Shown here: positions 8,910 to 17,452 of the stretch, piece after piece | Position numbering within the stretch: position 1 is the first letter of the stretch | Layout: each line of letters starts with the position of its first letter | Notes under the pieces: generated by a model | Told to the model about the DNA's origin: nothing | Database searches by the model: none | What the model saw: only the letters and a program-made list of their open reading frames with translations | Made by a program: the position numbers and the translations under genes | From: Bradyrhizobium sp. 138 | Lineage (GTDB): Bacteria > Pseudomonadota > Alphaproteobacteria > Rhizobiales > Xanthobacteraceae | DNA length: 64,000 bases | Reading direction: 5' to 3' | Assembly: GCF_023074075.1 (NCBI RefSeq) | Contig: NZ_JADPKT010000091.1 | Coordinates: forward strand, 150,209-214,208

Positions 8910-9131
8910 TCATTCGGTTGCTTCGCCGCCGCGCTTCTTGGCGTTGATAGTGATTGGAAGGATGGTGTCACTCGCCATCGCGGGTAGGTCGAGCACCCAG
9001 CCATTCGCGATTCGAATCCAACCACCCCACAGCGTCTCGTGCTCACATTCGACAATCGACTCCTCAAGATCCTTCTTGGGCACATAAATCGAAAGCCCCG
9101 TCTCGGGCGAACGGCGAATCATGACCTTCAT
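8910..9131 (-). CDS. fixU: Nitrogen fixation protein FixU/NifT
   Basis: The start MKVMIRR at 9131 gives 73 residues, the family's usual size. The sequence shows the NifT/FixU pattern of short strands: GLSIYVPKKDLEE, LWGGWIRIANGWVLDLP and LPITINAKK. Its ATG overlaps the TGA of nifS by four bases, so the two are translationally coupled. NifT/FixU is conserved in many nif clusters but mutants usually fix nitrogen normally, so its molecular role is open. A longer start at 9185 lies inside nifS and is less likely. Confidence 0.9.
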   Translation of the reverse strand: MKVMIRRSPETGLSIYVPKKDLEESIVECEHETLWGGWIRIANGWVLDLPAMASDTILPITINAKKRGGEATE

Positions 9132-10339
9132 AGGAGCTCCGCAGGTTGTGATCTCTCGCCCGCGCGCTCCTGACACGCACGCCACAAGGCTCTCTGTTTG
9201 GCATTGATGTCCGCCAGGACTTGCAGGACACGATCGATCTCATCCGCCGCCGTCTCGCGCGACAGCGAGAAGCGAACCGCACCGCGCAAAAAGGCCGGTG
9301 GTACTCTCATCGCGCGCAGGACATGGGACGGCTCCATCGAGCCGGACGCGCAGGCTGAACCGAGTGAGACGGCAATTCCGTTGCGGTTCAGGTGGTCGAC
9401 GATGGCCTCTGCTTCGAGATGCTCGAATGCAATGTTAGACGTATTTGGCAAGCGGTTCTTGATATGACCAAGCACGATGCAACAGCCGAGAGCGAGAATG
9501 CCTTGCTCCAGCCGGTCGCGAAGGGCGCCAATCTGCATCTGCTCTTGTACGAGGTGTGCCGCAGCGAGCTCCGCCGCCTTGCCGAGCCCAATAATGCCCG
9601 GAACGTTTTGGGTGCCAGCGCGGCGATGCCGCTCCTGTGCGCCGCCGAAGATCAGCGGTCGGAACTTGATGTCCTTGCGCACATACAGCGCGCCGATCCC
9701 CTTCGGACCATGGAGCTTATGGCCGGAGAGCGACAGCATGTCGATGTCCGTGGTCTTCAGGTCAATCGGAATCCGCCCGACCGCCTGAACCGCGTCGGTG
9801 TGAAAGAGCGCGCCGACTGAGCGCGCCATCTTGGCGAGGGATTTCACCGGAAAGATCGTACCGGTCTCATTATTGGCCCACATGACCGAGGCGATTGACG
9901 TGCGCCTCGACAATGCGTTGCGATAAGCCTCGATGTTCAATCGGCCGCTTGCATCGACCGGAATGACGTGGGTCTTGATTCCTCGTCGGCCCAGGTCCTC
10001 GGCAAGGGACAGCACGGCTGGATGCTCAACGGCCGTTGTGACGATCTCGTCGCGTCTCTCCTGCACGGCGAGTGCGGACAGGATCGCTGTGTTGTCGGAT
10101 TCGGTCGCGCCCGACGTGAAGACGATCTCGTGATCGAATGCCGCGCCAACGAGGGCCTGCAGCTTCTGGCGCGCTTGCTTCAATGCGGGCGCAACCTCAA
10201 TGCCGAATGCATGCGCGGACGACGCATTGCCGAATTGCCCAGAGAAGAACGGCAGCATTGCCGCGACCACCAAAGGATGCGCACGGGTCGTCGCGTTGTT
10301 ATCCAGGTAGATCGGCCGCACGGACTGTCCGCTCTGCAC
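9128..10339 (-). CDS. nifS: Cysteine desulfurase NifS
   Basis: NifS removes sulfur from cysteine with pyridoxal phosphate and donates it for nitrogenase Fe-S clusters. The product is 403 residues. The N-terminus has YLDNNATTRAHP, the PLP lysine lies in LSLSGHKLHGPKG, and the catalytic cysteine is in SLGSACASGSMEPSHVL. Translation appears to start at GTG 10339, immediately after the TAA stop of the NifU-like gene. The gene forms a tight run with an IscA-like and a NifU-like gene upstream and fixU downstream, all under the sigma54 promoter near 11040. Confidence 0.95.
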   Translation of the reverse strand: MQSGQSVRPIYLDNNATTRAHPLVVAAMLPFFSGQFGNASSAHAFGIEVAPALKQARQKLQALVGAAFDHEIVFTSGATESDNTAILSALAVQERRDEIVTTAVEHPAVLSLAEDLGRRGIKTHVIPVDASGRLNIEAYRNALSRRTSIASVMWANNETGTIFPVKSLAKMARSVGALFHTDAVQAVGRIPIDLKTTDIDMLSLSGHKLHGPKGIGALYVRKDIKFRPLIFGGAQERHRRAGTQNVPGIIGLGKAAELAAAHLVQEQMQIGALRDRLEQGILALGCCIVLGHIKNRLPNTSNIAFEHLEAEAIVDHLNRNGIAVSLGSACASGSMEPSHVLRAMRVPPAFLRGAVRFSLSRETAADEIDRVLQVLADINAKQRALWRACQERAGERSQPAELL

Positions 10340-10633
10340 TTAAGGCCCCACTTCGGCAGCTCCGGGGAGCGGGATCAGGCGGACGAACTCGCCGAGCCAC
10401 TCGATCAGGCGCGCCTGAATGGCCGCGAGCGTCGTTCCCGCAAGCTTGCATAACATGCAGGCGCCGGTGAGCCTGACCATGATCTTGTCGCCTTCGATTT
10501 CGACGAGCTCACAATCCCCACGATCACGCCTGAGGCTTGGCCGAATCTCATCCAGCACGGTGCGGACAATCCGCTCGCGATCGGAAGGCTCTGCAGTCGA
10601 AGACTGCTTCGTTCGTTCAGCCTTCAGGCCCAT
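10340..10633 (-). CDS. NifU C-terminal (Nfu) domain protein
   Basis: This small protein of 97 residues corresponds to the third domain of NifU only. It has the Nfu motif C-x2-C in GACMLCKLAGTT and the surrounding DGCELVEIEGDKIMVRL-like strands (here GDCELVEIEGDKIMVRL). Full NifU also has an N-terminal scaffold and a central 2Fe-2S domain, which are absent here and not seen nearby. It would assemble or carry a [4Fe-4S] cluster made with sulfur from NifS. The gene abuts nifS and follows the IscA-like gene by 40 bases. Confidence 0.9.
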   Translation of the reverse strand: MGLKAERTKQSSTAEPSDRERIVRTVLDEIRPSLRRDRGDCELVEIEGDKIMVRLTGACMLCKLAGTTLAAIQARLIEWLGEFVRLIPLPGAAEVGP

Positions 10634-10673
10634 GTTCGATGCTCCTTCCAGTTACGAATGGGCCGAAGGCGGC

Positions 10674-10994
10674 TCAGCTGAACGATTTGCCGCAGGAGCA
10701 GCTCAATTTGGCATTTGGGTTATCGAAGCGGAACCCTGATCCTTCAAGCGACACCACGAAATCGATCGTGGTGCCGTTGAGATGCGCCCGGCTCGCCTTG
10801 TCGACGAAGACTTTGATCCCGTCTTGCTCGAACACGGGCTCATCGGAGACCGGCTCATGAGCAAGACCCATTTTGTATGTGAACCCTTGGCAACCGCCGC
10901 CTTCGACCATGACCCGCAAACCGCTTGCCGGCTGGGCTGTCGAGGAGATTGCGGCCTTCAGTGCGTTGATAGCGCTATCCGTTAGATTGATCAT
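10674..10994 (-). CDS. IscA/HesB-type Fe-S assembly protein of the nif cluster
   Basis: The start at 10994 (MINLTDSAINAL) gives 106 residues, the A-type carrier length. All three conserved cysteines are present: one in GGGCQGF and two in SCSCGKSF at the C-terminus. A-type carriers deliver Fe-S clusters to target proteins. The gene heads the iscA/nifU-like/nifS/fixU run, which is preceded by a -24/-12 promoter and a NifA site, so it is a dedicated nitrogen fixation copy rather than a housekeeping one. An upstream in-frame ATG at 11093 precedes the promoter and is rejected. Confidence 0.9.
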   Translation of the reverse strand: MINLTDSAINALKAAISSTAQPASGLRVMVEGGGCQGFTYKMGLAHEPVSDEPVFEQDGIKVFVDKASRAHLNGTTIDFVVSLEGSGFRFDNPNAKLSCSCGKSFS

Positions 10995-11033
10995 TTCTGG
11001 CTCGCTCTCAGTTTCTGTCGCGAGGCACAATTC

Positions 11034-11048
11034 GCAAATCCCATGCCA
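11034..11048 (-). promoter_or_regulatory. Sigma54 promoter of the iscA/nifS operon
   Basis: On the minus strand the site reads TGGCATGGGATTTGC, one mismatch from TGGCAC-N5-TTGC. It lies 40 bases upstream of the IscA-like ATG. Confidence 0.8.
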
Positions 11049-11106
11049 GTCGAGATGCAGCTGAAATCGATTGGTTTTGCAGGCAGCGACCATACGATTT
11101 GCGACC

Positions 11107-11122
11107 TGTCGGCTTTGCGACA
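11107..11122. promoter_or_regulatory. NifA upstream activator site between divergent genes
   Basis: TGTCGGCTTTGCGACA fits TGT-N10-ACA exactly. It lies about 60 bases from the minus-strand -24/-12 element and about 120 bases from a plus-strand one, so one NifA site could serve both directions. Confidence 0.8.
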
Positions 11123-11241
11123 GGCGGTTTTCCGGCGTCCCGGCCTCATCCGGCCGGGACCTCGTGATGGTGCCGGCACGTATTCATGCACATTGCGCCA
11201 AGCCGCCGCTTACGCTGTGCGTCGCTGCAGACACAGGCGCA

Positions 11242-11256
11242 CGGCAAACAACTTGC
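11242..11256 (+). promoter_or_regulatory. Probable sigma54 promoter of the 196-residue gene
   Basis: CGGCAAACAACTTGC keeps the essential GG and GC ten bases apart and differs from TGGCAC-N5-TTGC at two positions. It lies 65 bases upstream of the ATG at 11321. Confidence 0.6.
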
Positions 11257-11320
11257 ATAAGGTTAGCGGACACGCCGCTTCGGCGATGAATGTACACGAC
11301 AGATTGATGAGGAGCCTTCC

Positions 11321-11911
11321 ATGACGTCGATCGACAACACCGCTCTTGGCCAGTTGGACAAGGAGGGGCGGTTGCTGAATGCGGTGCTTAAGACCGAGAC
11401 AACGAAGTCGGGGAGATTTGGATTTCGGGGCGACATCGCGCTGAAGTTCCAAGCCCAGCTCGCCGACGAAAAGCGACCGCCGGACTATTCCATCGAACAA
11501 GTTCTTGCAATCGCGCAGGAAGGCGAACCGACCATCCCAGTCCTTGCCGGATATCTGCATTCCTTCGCCTATCTACCTCAGGCCGCGAAGGTTCTGGATG
11601 GCAGGCTGAGCCCCAAAGGCAGCTATTTCATGTTCTGCAACAACATTGATCTGCTCGCGAAGTACCGCACCAAGATAGGCGACATCACCTTCCGCATTCT
11701 GCCTTGCGACGAATCAACTGTATGGAAGGAGATGATGGACCTCGCCGGCGTCGACAAGAATGACATCAAGAAACTCGGTACGGCCGGTAGGCTCGACTAC
11801 TTGCTCGACGCGGCCAAGGACATCGGTGGATCATACACGGAAATTTCATACGAGGACGGCCTGGCCAAAATGGAGCCGGTGAAGAACAGAAGCGAAAACC
11901 GCCCCGTCTGA
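11321..11911 (+). CDS. Unrecognised 196-residue protein, probably NifA-controlled
   Basis: I do not recognise this family. The frame has a good ribosome binding site (GAGGAG, eight bases before ATG) and ordinary codon use. The protein is soluble, mixed alpha/beta, with no signal peptide. It contains FRGDIALKFQAQL, GYLHSFAYLPQAAKVLDG, a GSYFMFCNNIDLL segment and a lysine-rich helix (VDKNDIKKLGTAGRLDYLL). One or two cysteines are present but no metal-binding cluster motif. It is transcribed away from the iscA/nifS operon, with a sigma54-like promoter and a shared NifA site in the gap. I infer that it is expressed with nitrogenase, but its function is open. Confidence 0.75.
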   Translation: MTSIDNTALGQLDKEGRLLNAVLKTETTKSGRFGFRGDIALKFQAQLADEKRPPDYSIEQVLAIAQEGEPTIPVLAGYLHSFAYLPQAAKVLDGRLSPKGSYFMFCNNIDLLAKYRTKIGDITFRILPCDESTVWKEMMDLAGVDKNDIKKLGTAGRLDYLLDAAKDIGGSYTEISYEDGLAKMEPVKNRSENRPV

Positions 11912-12560
11912 GGCATCGCCTCAGACCCTCTCTCTCGCCAGCTCGACGACTATGCCGCAGAGAGAGCACTGCACCCGCTTCGCCGGGACTGGCTCTGACA
12001 AACCCTGGTGATGGACTTATCGGCCTACCTTTCGGGAGAGAACACACCGCCACCTCTGCTAAGCGTGTGTTGGTCAAGAGCACTGTCGTCAATTGCACCG
12101 AGGAGCGGCTGGCCGCGACGGTCCGGCTGACTGCATCCTGGGATCCGGACATTCCAGTGCTCATCGGTTCATGATCGCGGTCACATTTCAGAGGGCGGAT
12201 CGACGATGTATGGATCGGCGTTCGCGCTGTGCGCCAGGCCTTTGCCACCTGCGTGGCGCAGAGATGTCGCGCGCCGATGCTCGCCAGCCGACAGTTGTCG
12301 ACGAGCTGCGCCCATGGACGATGGAAACCGACCCGGGGATTGGGTAACGCGCAGGTTGCATCGCTCGAGAGAACCCAGCGAGCCAGCGTCGAGCGGTTTG
12401 CCTCGTACATGCAGTTCCGCAGGGCCTCAAAATGCGACGGCGGGGTGCCGGTCGATCGAGCCAAGCCAAGCGATAGCTGAGCAGACTTGGCCGCACGTCC
12501 CCAATGTCGTGAGAACGAAGCGAAGCTATGCAGAATGCCGCAACCGAAGCTGTCCCAGGA
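11912..12560. other. Stretch without a supported gene
   Basis: Overlapping frames on both strands give no recognisable product. The stretch runs up to the right-hand end of a damaged IS5-type element at about 12561. Confidence 0.4.
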
Positions 12561-13027
12561 CCTCTACCTAAATAGCGCCAGGTGATTCCCTCTCCAAGCG
12601 CTGGCCAATCGGCCGCCCGCGCGGAGGCCGCGCGACAAAAATCCATGCGCTGAGCGATCCGCTCTGCCGGCCGGTCGTCTTGCATCTGACCCGAGGCCAG
12701 AATGCCGATATCGCTGCGGCGCCCGATGTTCTGGCGCTCGGGCGGCCCATGAGCGCGCTCCTCGCTGACAAAGGGTATGACGGCGTCGACCTTCGCGGCG
12801 AAATTGTTCGTCGCGGCGCCAAGCCCGTCATCCCTAACAAATCCAACCGCGTTGTCATCCATCGCTTCAACAAATGCGCCTACAAAGACCGAAAGTCATC
12901 GAGCGCTGTTTTTGCAGGCTCAAAGACTTACGCCGCATCGCCACCCGATACGACAAGCTGGCGGGGAATTTCTTGGCCACTGTTCATCTCGCCGCTCTCG
13001 TCGCATATTGGCTCAATTGAGTCTGGC
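12561..13027 (+). mobile_element. Internally deleted IS5/IS427-type element
   Basis: The plus strand repeats the ends of the element at 7602-8439 in the opposite orientation: a copy of its right end (TACCTAAATAGCGCCA) at about 12565, and of its left end (GGCTCAATTGAGTC) near 13010. Between them only the C-terminal transposase part remains, in shifting frames (GRPRGGRATKIHAL, LLADKGYDGVDLR, NKCAYKDR, then SRALFLQAQRL in another frame). The N-terminal half is missing, so this copy cannot move by itself. Confidence 0.8.
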
Positions 13028-13453
13028 ACCTTCGGCGCCTGCCGGTAGGGCAGCATGCTTCCTAGCCGCGCCGTCAGTTCCATCAGCTCCGGTGTCGCTC
13101 GATCGGGACAAATTGCACCGACCATCCCTGGACGGCATTCCCGGCACAGCATCCGGGGATTGCGAACCTCAACGGTGCCGCAGACGGTTCGGATCGGGCG
13201 TGTCGTGTAGTCCTTGACACGGTCGGAACGTATGGCACTCCGGGCAAAACCGGCGAAGAAGGGCATACGTCTCCGCCTCATGATTCACGACCGCGTTCTG
13301 CAGCGCTGCCATGATCTTCTTGCTATCGCCGATCGGCAAGCCGATGCCGCCGTCGAATAGGCTCTCCCAGCTCTTGTCTATGCGGACCTCCTGCCGGCAT
13401 GTTTCACCAAACTCGTTCCGGCCCTCGATCGTAAGCGTCCATTCCACCGTCAT
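13028..13453 (-). pseudogene. ISKra4-type transposase remnant
   Basis: The frame from 13453 begins MTVEWTLTIEGRNEFGE and continues with NHEAETYALLRRFCPECHTFRP, the typical N-terminus of ISKra4-family transposases. After a frameshift near 13200 the same protein goes on as RTVCGTVEVRNPRMLCREC and ELTARLGSMLPYRQA. It then stops abruptly at the damaged IS5 element. About a quarter of the normal length remains. Confidence 0.7.
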
Positions 13454-13837
13454 CGCTTTGTCTCAAAACGATGCTGATGGACTGCTCGAGCCTAACAACC
13501 CGTGTTTGACCCCAGAGAAGTTACCGGTCTCCTTACGACCGACCGCGCATGACTGGGCGTCAATGCGGATCGCTACTCCTTCATTGCAATGGACTTGCAC
13601 CATCTACTCCTTGCCGGTCTCCCGACGCACCTTGTTGCGACCCTTCAGGGGCTCAGCTCGTTCGGCTTGGCCGATCACCCCGATCAAAGCATCGACATAA
13701 GCGTCAAATGCGGCTTCACTCTGAGCTGTCCAGTCGGGCATCGCCGGGCGCTTCCCTGATCACGAAGCAGCACCCTACAAATCCGCGCCAGCGCGAATCC
13801 ACCCGCATCCGCGACTTTCTGACTCAGTAAGACTAGG
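13454..13837. other. Stretch without a supported gene
   Basis: This is the junction between transposase remnants and the gibberellin operon. No frame resembles a known protein. Confidence 0.4.
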
Positions 13838-13859
13838 CGCCCGCCGCCACGTGCGGGCG
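13838..13859 (-). terminator. Possible hairpin after the gibberellin operon
   Basis: A G+C-rich inverted repeat (CGCCCGC / GCGGGCG with an 8-base loop) lies just beyond the stop of the last gene. It has no clear T-run, so it is a weak candidate for a terminator. Confidence 0.3.
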
Positions 13860-13868
13860 ACGCCGGCA

Positions 13869-14918
13869 TCAACCGGCGGGCAGATGCGCCGAGGGCAACA
13901 AGCGCGCCTGACGCAACGCCGCCAGATCAGCCGAGCCGGTGCAGAAGCAGACGACGGCCAACTGGCGGATGACGATCTCGAAATGCGCGACAACCGCCTC
14001 GGTGGATACCGTAGCCGCGCGCAGCACGCCGGCCGCCTGCCCGGCGATGTCCGCGCCCAGGCGAATGGCCTTGGCTACGTCGACGCCGTCGCGGATTCCG
14101 CCCGACGCGATCAGCTTCACCGTTGGCAGCGCCCGACGTACCGCCTGCACGCTGGCCGGGGTCGGAATCCCCCAATCGGCGAACGCCATCGTCACTGCAC
14201 GGTCGCCGGCATCGCGGGCGCGCTCGCCCTCCACCGCGGCCCAACTGGTGCCGCCGGCGCCGGCAACATCGATCACCGCCACGCCCGCCTCGACGAGCGC
14301 ACAGGCCACCGAGGCGGACAGGCCCGAGCCCACTTCCTTGGCCACGATCGGCACGCCCACGCTGCGCGCGGCGCGAGCGATCTGCGCCAGGACGCCGCGC
14401 CAGTCGCGGTCGCCCTCCGGCTGTACCGCTTCCTGCAGCGGATTGAGATGGATGATGAGTCCATCGGCCTCCAGCGCATCCACCGCCCGGCGCGCCAGGT
14501 CCAGGCCGTCGGTCTCGCGCAGTTGCGCAGCGCCGATATTGGCCAGCAAGGGAATGTCTGGGGCCAGGCGGCGCAGCGCGCGCGTCAGCCCCTGGGAGTT
14601 GCGGGATTGCAGGCTCACGCGCTGCGAACCGACGCACATGGCGATCCCCAAGACTTGCGCTGCCTCGCTCAGATGCCGGTTGATGGCCTCGGCGCGTGAC
14701 GTGCCGCCGGTCATGGAGCTGATCAGCAGCGGCGCGCGCATGGTCTTGCCCAGCAGCGAGGCGCGCAGGTCGATCTGCGTCAGGTCCAACTCGGGCAATG
14801 CGCAGTGTTCGAAACGGATGTACCCCCAGCCGGCGGCAACCGTGGCCGGCGCCGTTCGCCGATCCAGCACGATGTCCAGATGGTCGTCCTTGCGCCGGCT
14901 CAGGGCGGTGTCGCTCAT
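13869..14918 (-). CDS. idi: Isopentenyl-diphosphate delta-isomerase, type 2 (FMN)
   Basis: The 349-residue product from ATG 14918 fits the type 2, FMN- and NADPH-dependent isomerase: RRKDDHLDI at the N-terminus, APLLISSMTGGT, VGSQRVSLQ, HLNPLQEAVQPEGD with the conserved Gln/Glu, PIVAKEVGSGLS, and the FMN phosphate loop ASGGIRDGVDVAKAI. It balances isopentenyl and dimethylallyl diphosphate and so feeds the prenyl transferase of the operon. It is the last gene of the gibberellin operon, and only some rhizobial gibberellin operons carry it. The upstream KS frame runs into this gene without a stop, so a fused product is possible. Confidence 0.92.
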   Translation of the reverse strand: MSDTALSRRKDDHLDIVLDRRTAPATVAAGWGYIRFEHCALPELDLTQIDLRASLLGKTMRAPLLISSMTGGTSRAEAINRHLSEAAQVLGIAMCVGSQRVSLQSRNSQGLTRALRRLAPDIPLLANIGAAQLRETDGLDLARRAVDALEADGLIIHLNPLQEAVQPEGDRDWRGVLAQIARAARSVGVPIVAKEVGSGLSASVACALVEAGVAVIDVAGAGGTSWAAVEGERARDAGDRAVTMAFADWGIPTPASVQAVRRALPTVKLIASGGIRDGVDVAKAIRLGADIAGQAAGVLRAATVSTEAVVAHFEIVIRQLAVVCFCTGSADLAALRQARLLPSAHLPAG

Positions 14919-15003
14919 GCTCGCTCCCTCCGTCGCATCGGGCGACGGCGTTGCGTCGGATCGGACCGACGGCAGCGCGCGCACGCCGCCGCCTCCCGCG
15001 CGT

Positions 15004-15905
15004 TCAGGCCGGCGCACGCTGGCCTCCCCCGCAGCGTCGCTGCGGTAGCGGCTGGTCGAGGTCTGGTAGTACTGCCCACGGATGGCCGCCATGGCCTCGA
15101 TCAACGGTCCCCACGGCGCGGGAAAGCGTTCTGAAGCCATCACCCGGTGCAGCATGCGCGTATGGCCGGCCAGCTCGTCGTTGAGGAACTCCACCACAGG
15201 CATAGCCGGATAGCGCTGCAGCAGCAGGATCGCCGCGTTGTCGGCCTCGCCGGCCGACCTGTCCTTGTCGCGTCCATGCAGATCGTTCTGCAGGCGCCCT
15301 ATCGCGGAGATGAGCCGCAGGACCTGGCGAAACGCCGGACGCGCGCGCAAGGTCGCCATGTCCAGCCCCCACAGCAACGACAGGCAACAGAACACGTTCG
15401 TGTAGGCGATCGAATCGATGCCGTTGTGCAGGTATTCGGCGTAGGACCAGCATTCCGCCCCTGCCGCCTGCGCGTGTCCAGCGCGCAGCGCCGCGCAGTA
15501 GCACCGGGTATCGGCAAGAAGCTGAGCATAGTCGCGACGATCGTAGGCGAGCGCGGCCAGCGAAGCACGCAGCACAGCGCAGCCCTCGAATCCGGGGAGC
15601 GCGCACGGCACGCCCTGCCCCAGCGCCTGCTCCACCGCAGCGAGCTGCTCCGGCGCGATCAGACCAAGGTCGTTGCAATCGTCGAGCCAGAACAGCAGCG
15701 CCAGTTCGCGGTAGAACGCCACGATCAGCGTTTCGTCCTGCGGATCGCGGCCGGTGCGGGCGCTGGTGTCGCGCAGGCTCGGGTGGATGCGATGCAGGAT
15801 GTACTGGCCGCCCCTGACCGCTTCCACGGCATGCTCGTCGGCGAACCCGGTCAGGGAACGCCCCCACTCCAGCACCTGCTGCAGCGCGCGTTCGGTCTGG
15901 ATCAT
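15004..15905 (-). CDS. ent-Kaurene synthase (class I diterpene synthase)
   Basis: This enzyme ionises ent-copalyl diphosphate to give ent-kaurene. The start MIQTERALQQVLEWG at 15905 overlaps the CPS stop (ATGA). The class I metal-binding region is LLFWLDDCNDLGL, with the second Mg site in ISAIGRLQNDLHGRDKDRSAGE. The normal protein is about 300 residues and would end near 15003. As read here, its own frame has no stop and continues into idi, while the neighbouring frame would end with RAPA and a stop at 15004. A one-base loss close to the C-terminus would explain this, and it would alter only the last few residues plus the fused tail. Confidence 0.88.
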
Positions 15906-17452
15906 GGCGCCGCTCCTGCTCCCTCGGCCGGGACGCGCCGCCCCCAACGAAGCGCCAGCCACAACCCGGCAAGTTCGGCCACGCGCACGACCCGGGTGGG
16001 GCAATACAGTTCCTTTCCGATCCACAGCGGCGTCTGCGGCAATGCATGCGCCGCATGGCGGGCGAGCATCCACTCCAGTGCACGCGCCACCGCCTGCGCG
16101 ATGCGCCGGCGCCCTGTCGGCTCCTCGCTCCCGTCCATCACGTACAACGCGAACAGCGCATAGGCGGTTTCCTCGAATGTGGACGCGCGACCGGCGCCCC
16201 AGCCGCCGTCGTCGCGCTGCGCCTGCAGCAGCGCCGCTAGCGCGCGCTCGTCGCGCCACTGGGGCTTGCCTTGCGCCAGCGCAGCGATCGCATGCGCGGT
16301 GGGATAAAGCCACGAAACGTGCCATTTTTCGTTGTCCCATAGACCGTGCGTGTTGCGATTGGCCTCGACGTAGGCGCTGGTGCCGGCAGTGGGCTTTCCC
16401 AACAGTCGCAACGCATGCAGGGCATGGATGTTGGTCGACACCGAGGCATTGCGCTCGCCGGGGAAGGTGACGAACAGCTCGCCAATTTCGAAATGGCGCA
16501 ACGGATCGACCGCCGGGTCGCGGCCTGCAAGGCGCAGGACGCACAACGCAACGGCGGTGTCGTCCGCATCGGCCGCGAAATGCAAGGCCGGTCCCAGACC
16601 GCGCACGCCCAGACGGGCGTCGAGCTGCGCGATGATCACGCGCACCGCCTCGGCGAGCCCGGGATGCGCGAACAGCCCGGCCAGATGCAGGGTGTACAGC
16701 GACCAGCATGGCTCGAACACATTGATCGGCCAGACGTTGGGAACGACACCTTCGATGCCGCTGCGCGTCGCCCGCGATGCCGCCTGCAGATACGCGTCGG
16801 CGCGCGCGACGTGCGGCGTGCTCCCCTGGGTCACGGCGTGCGCACGACACGCGGCGGTGGCCGCCGGACTGATGCCGATGCTGCCGTCGTCATCCGGGCA
16901 TGCGGTGGTCAGCGACGTGCCCCAAGCTTCCCAGGAGTGCAGCAACGGATGGCCGCTCGGCAACGTCGCCACCGCCCCCAGCTTGACAAGGCACGCTTGC
17001 CGCAACGGCAACAGCGCCGGGTGGCGCGGAAACGCCACGCCGCCCAGCAAGGATGCGGCCTCGCCGCACAACTGCGGCAGGATCAGCTCCGCGCCGATCG
17101 GCGCGTCTTCCGGCACCGTCTGCGCGTAGGGATCGGGCTCGCGCTCGAGGAACCGGGTTGCAGCCTGGACTGCGTCGGCAGCGCCGGGAAGACGATCGGC
17201 ACGCTGCAATGCCAGCAACGCCGCCCAAGTGGGCGCATGGCGGAACAGCGGGAAGTCCGCGCTTCCCCATCCTCCATCGGCCTGTTGCTGCGCGATGAGC
17301 CACGCGTATGCGTCCTGCCGACCGGTGACGTTGCCGCGGAACTGTAGAGCTCGCGCCGTGTCATAGACGGACGGGCCGACGCTGCCGCCATCGCTCATCT
17401 CGCTCAGAAGGTGGCGCAATTCGGAAAGGATCTGTTCAGACAGCGCGTTCAC
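15902..17452 (-). CDS. ent-Copalyl diphosphate synthase (class II diterpene cyclase)
   Basis: The enzyme cyclises geranylgeranyl diphosphate to ent-copalyl diphosphate by protonation. The product is 516 residues from GTG 17452 (NALSEQILSELRHLL follows). The class II DxDD motif is DADDTAV, flanked by ALHFAA and LCVLRLAG, and QW-type repeats are visible (QQQADGGWGS, QRDDGGWGAG). The C-terminal class I site of plant enzymes is absent, as expected for the bacterial single-function form. About 280 bases separate it from the GGPPS stop. In this gap I see no gene, which is unusual for an otherwise tightly packed operon. Confidence 0.92.
   Translation of the reverse strand: MNALSEQILSELRHLLSEMSDGGSVGPSVYDTARALQFRGNVTGRQDAYAWLIAQQQADGGWGSADFPLFRHAPTWAALLALQRADRLPGAADAVQAATRFLEREPDPYAQTVPEDAPIGAELILPQLCGEAASLLGGVAFPRHPALLPLRQACLVKLGAVATLPSGHPLLHSWEAWGTSLTTACPDDDGSIGISPAATAACRAHAVTQGSTPHVARADAYLQAASRATRSGIEGVVPNVWPINVFEPCWSLYTLHLAGLFAHPGLAEAVRVIIAQLDARLGVRGLGPALHFAADADDTAVALCVLRLAGRDPAVDPLRHFEIGELFVTFPGERNASVSTNIHALHALRLLGKPTAGTSAYVEANRNTHGLWDNEKWHVSWLYPTAHAIAALAQGKPQWRDERALAALLQAQRDDGGWGAGRASTFEETAYALFALYVMDGSEEPTGRRRIAQAVARALEWMLARHAAHALPQTPLWIGKELYCPTRVVRVAELAGLWLALRWGRRVPAEGAGAAP

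Noticed and set aside
13838..13859. Hairpin after idi as a strong rho-independent terminator
   Set aside because: The stem is only 7 bp and has no T-run, so it is listed only as a weak candidate.
13869..16850. A continuous minus-strand frame of 993 codons covering part of CPS, KS and IDI
   Set aside because: The part upstream of 15905 is in the wrong frame for CPS. It is open only because of high G+C content. Only the KS-IDI part has real protein character.
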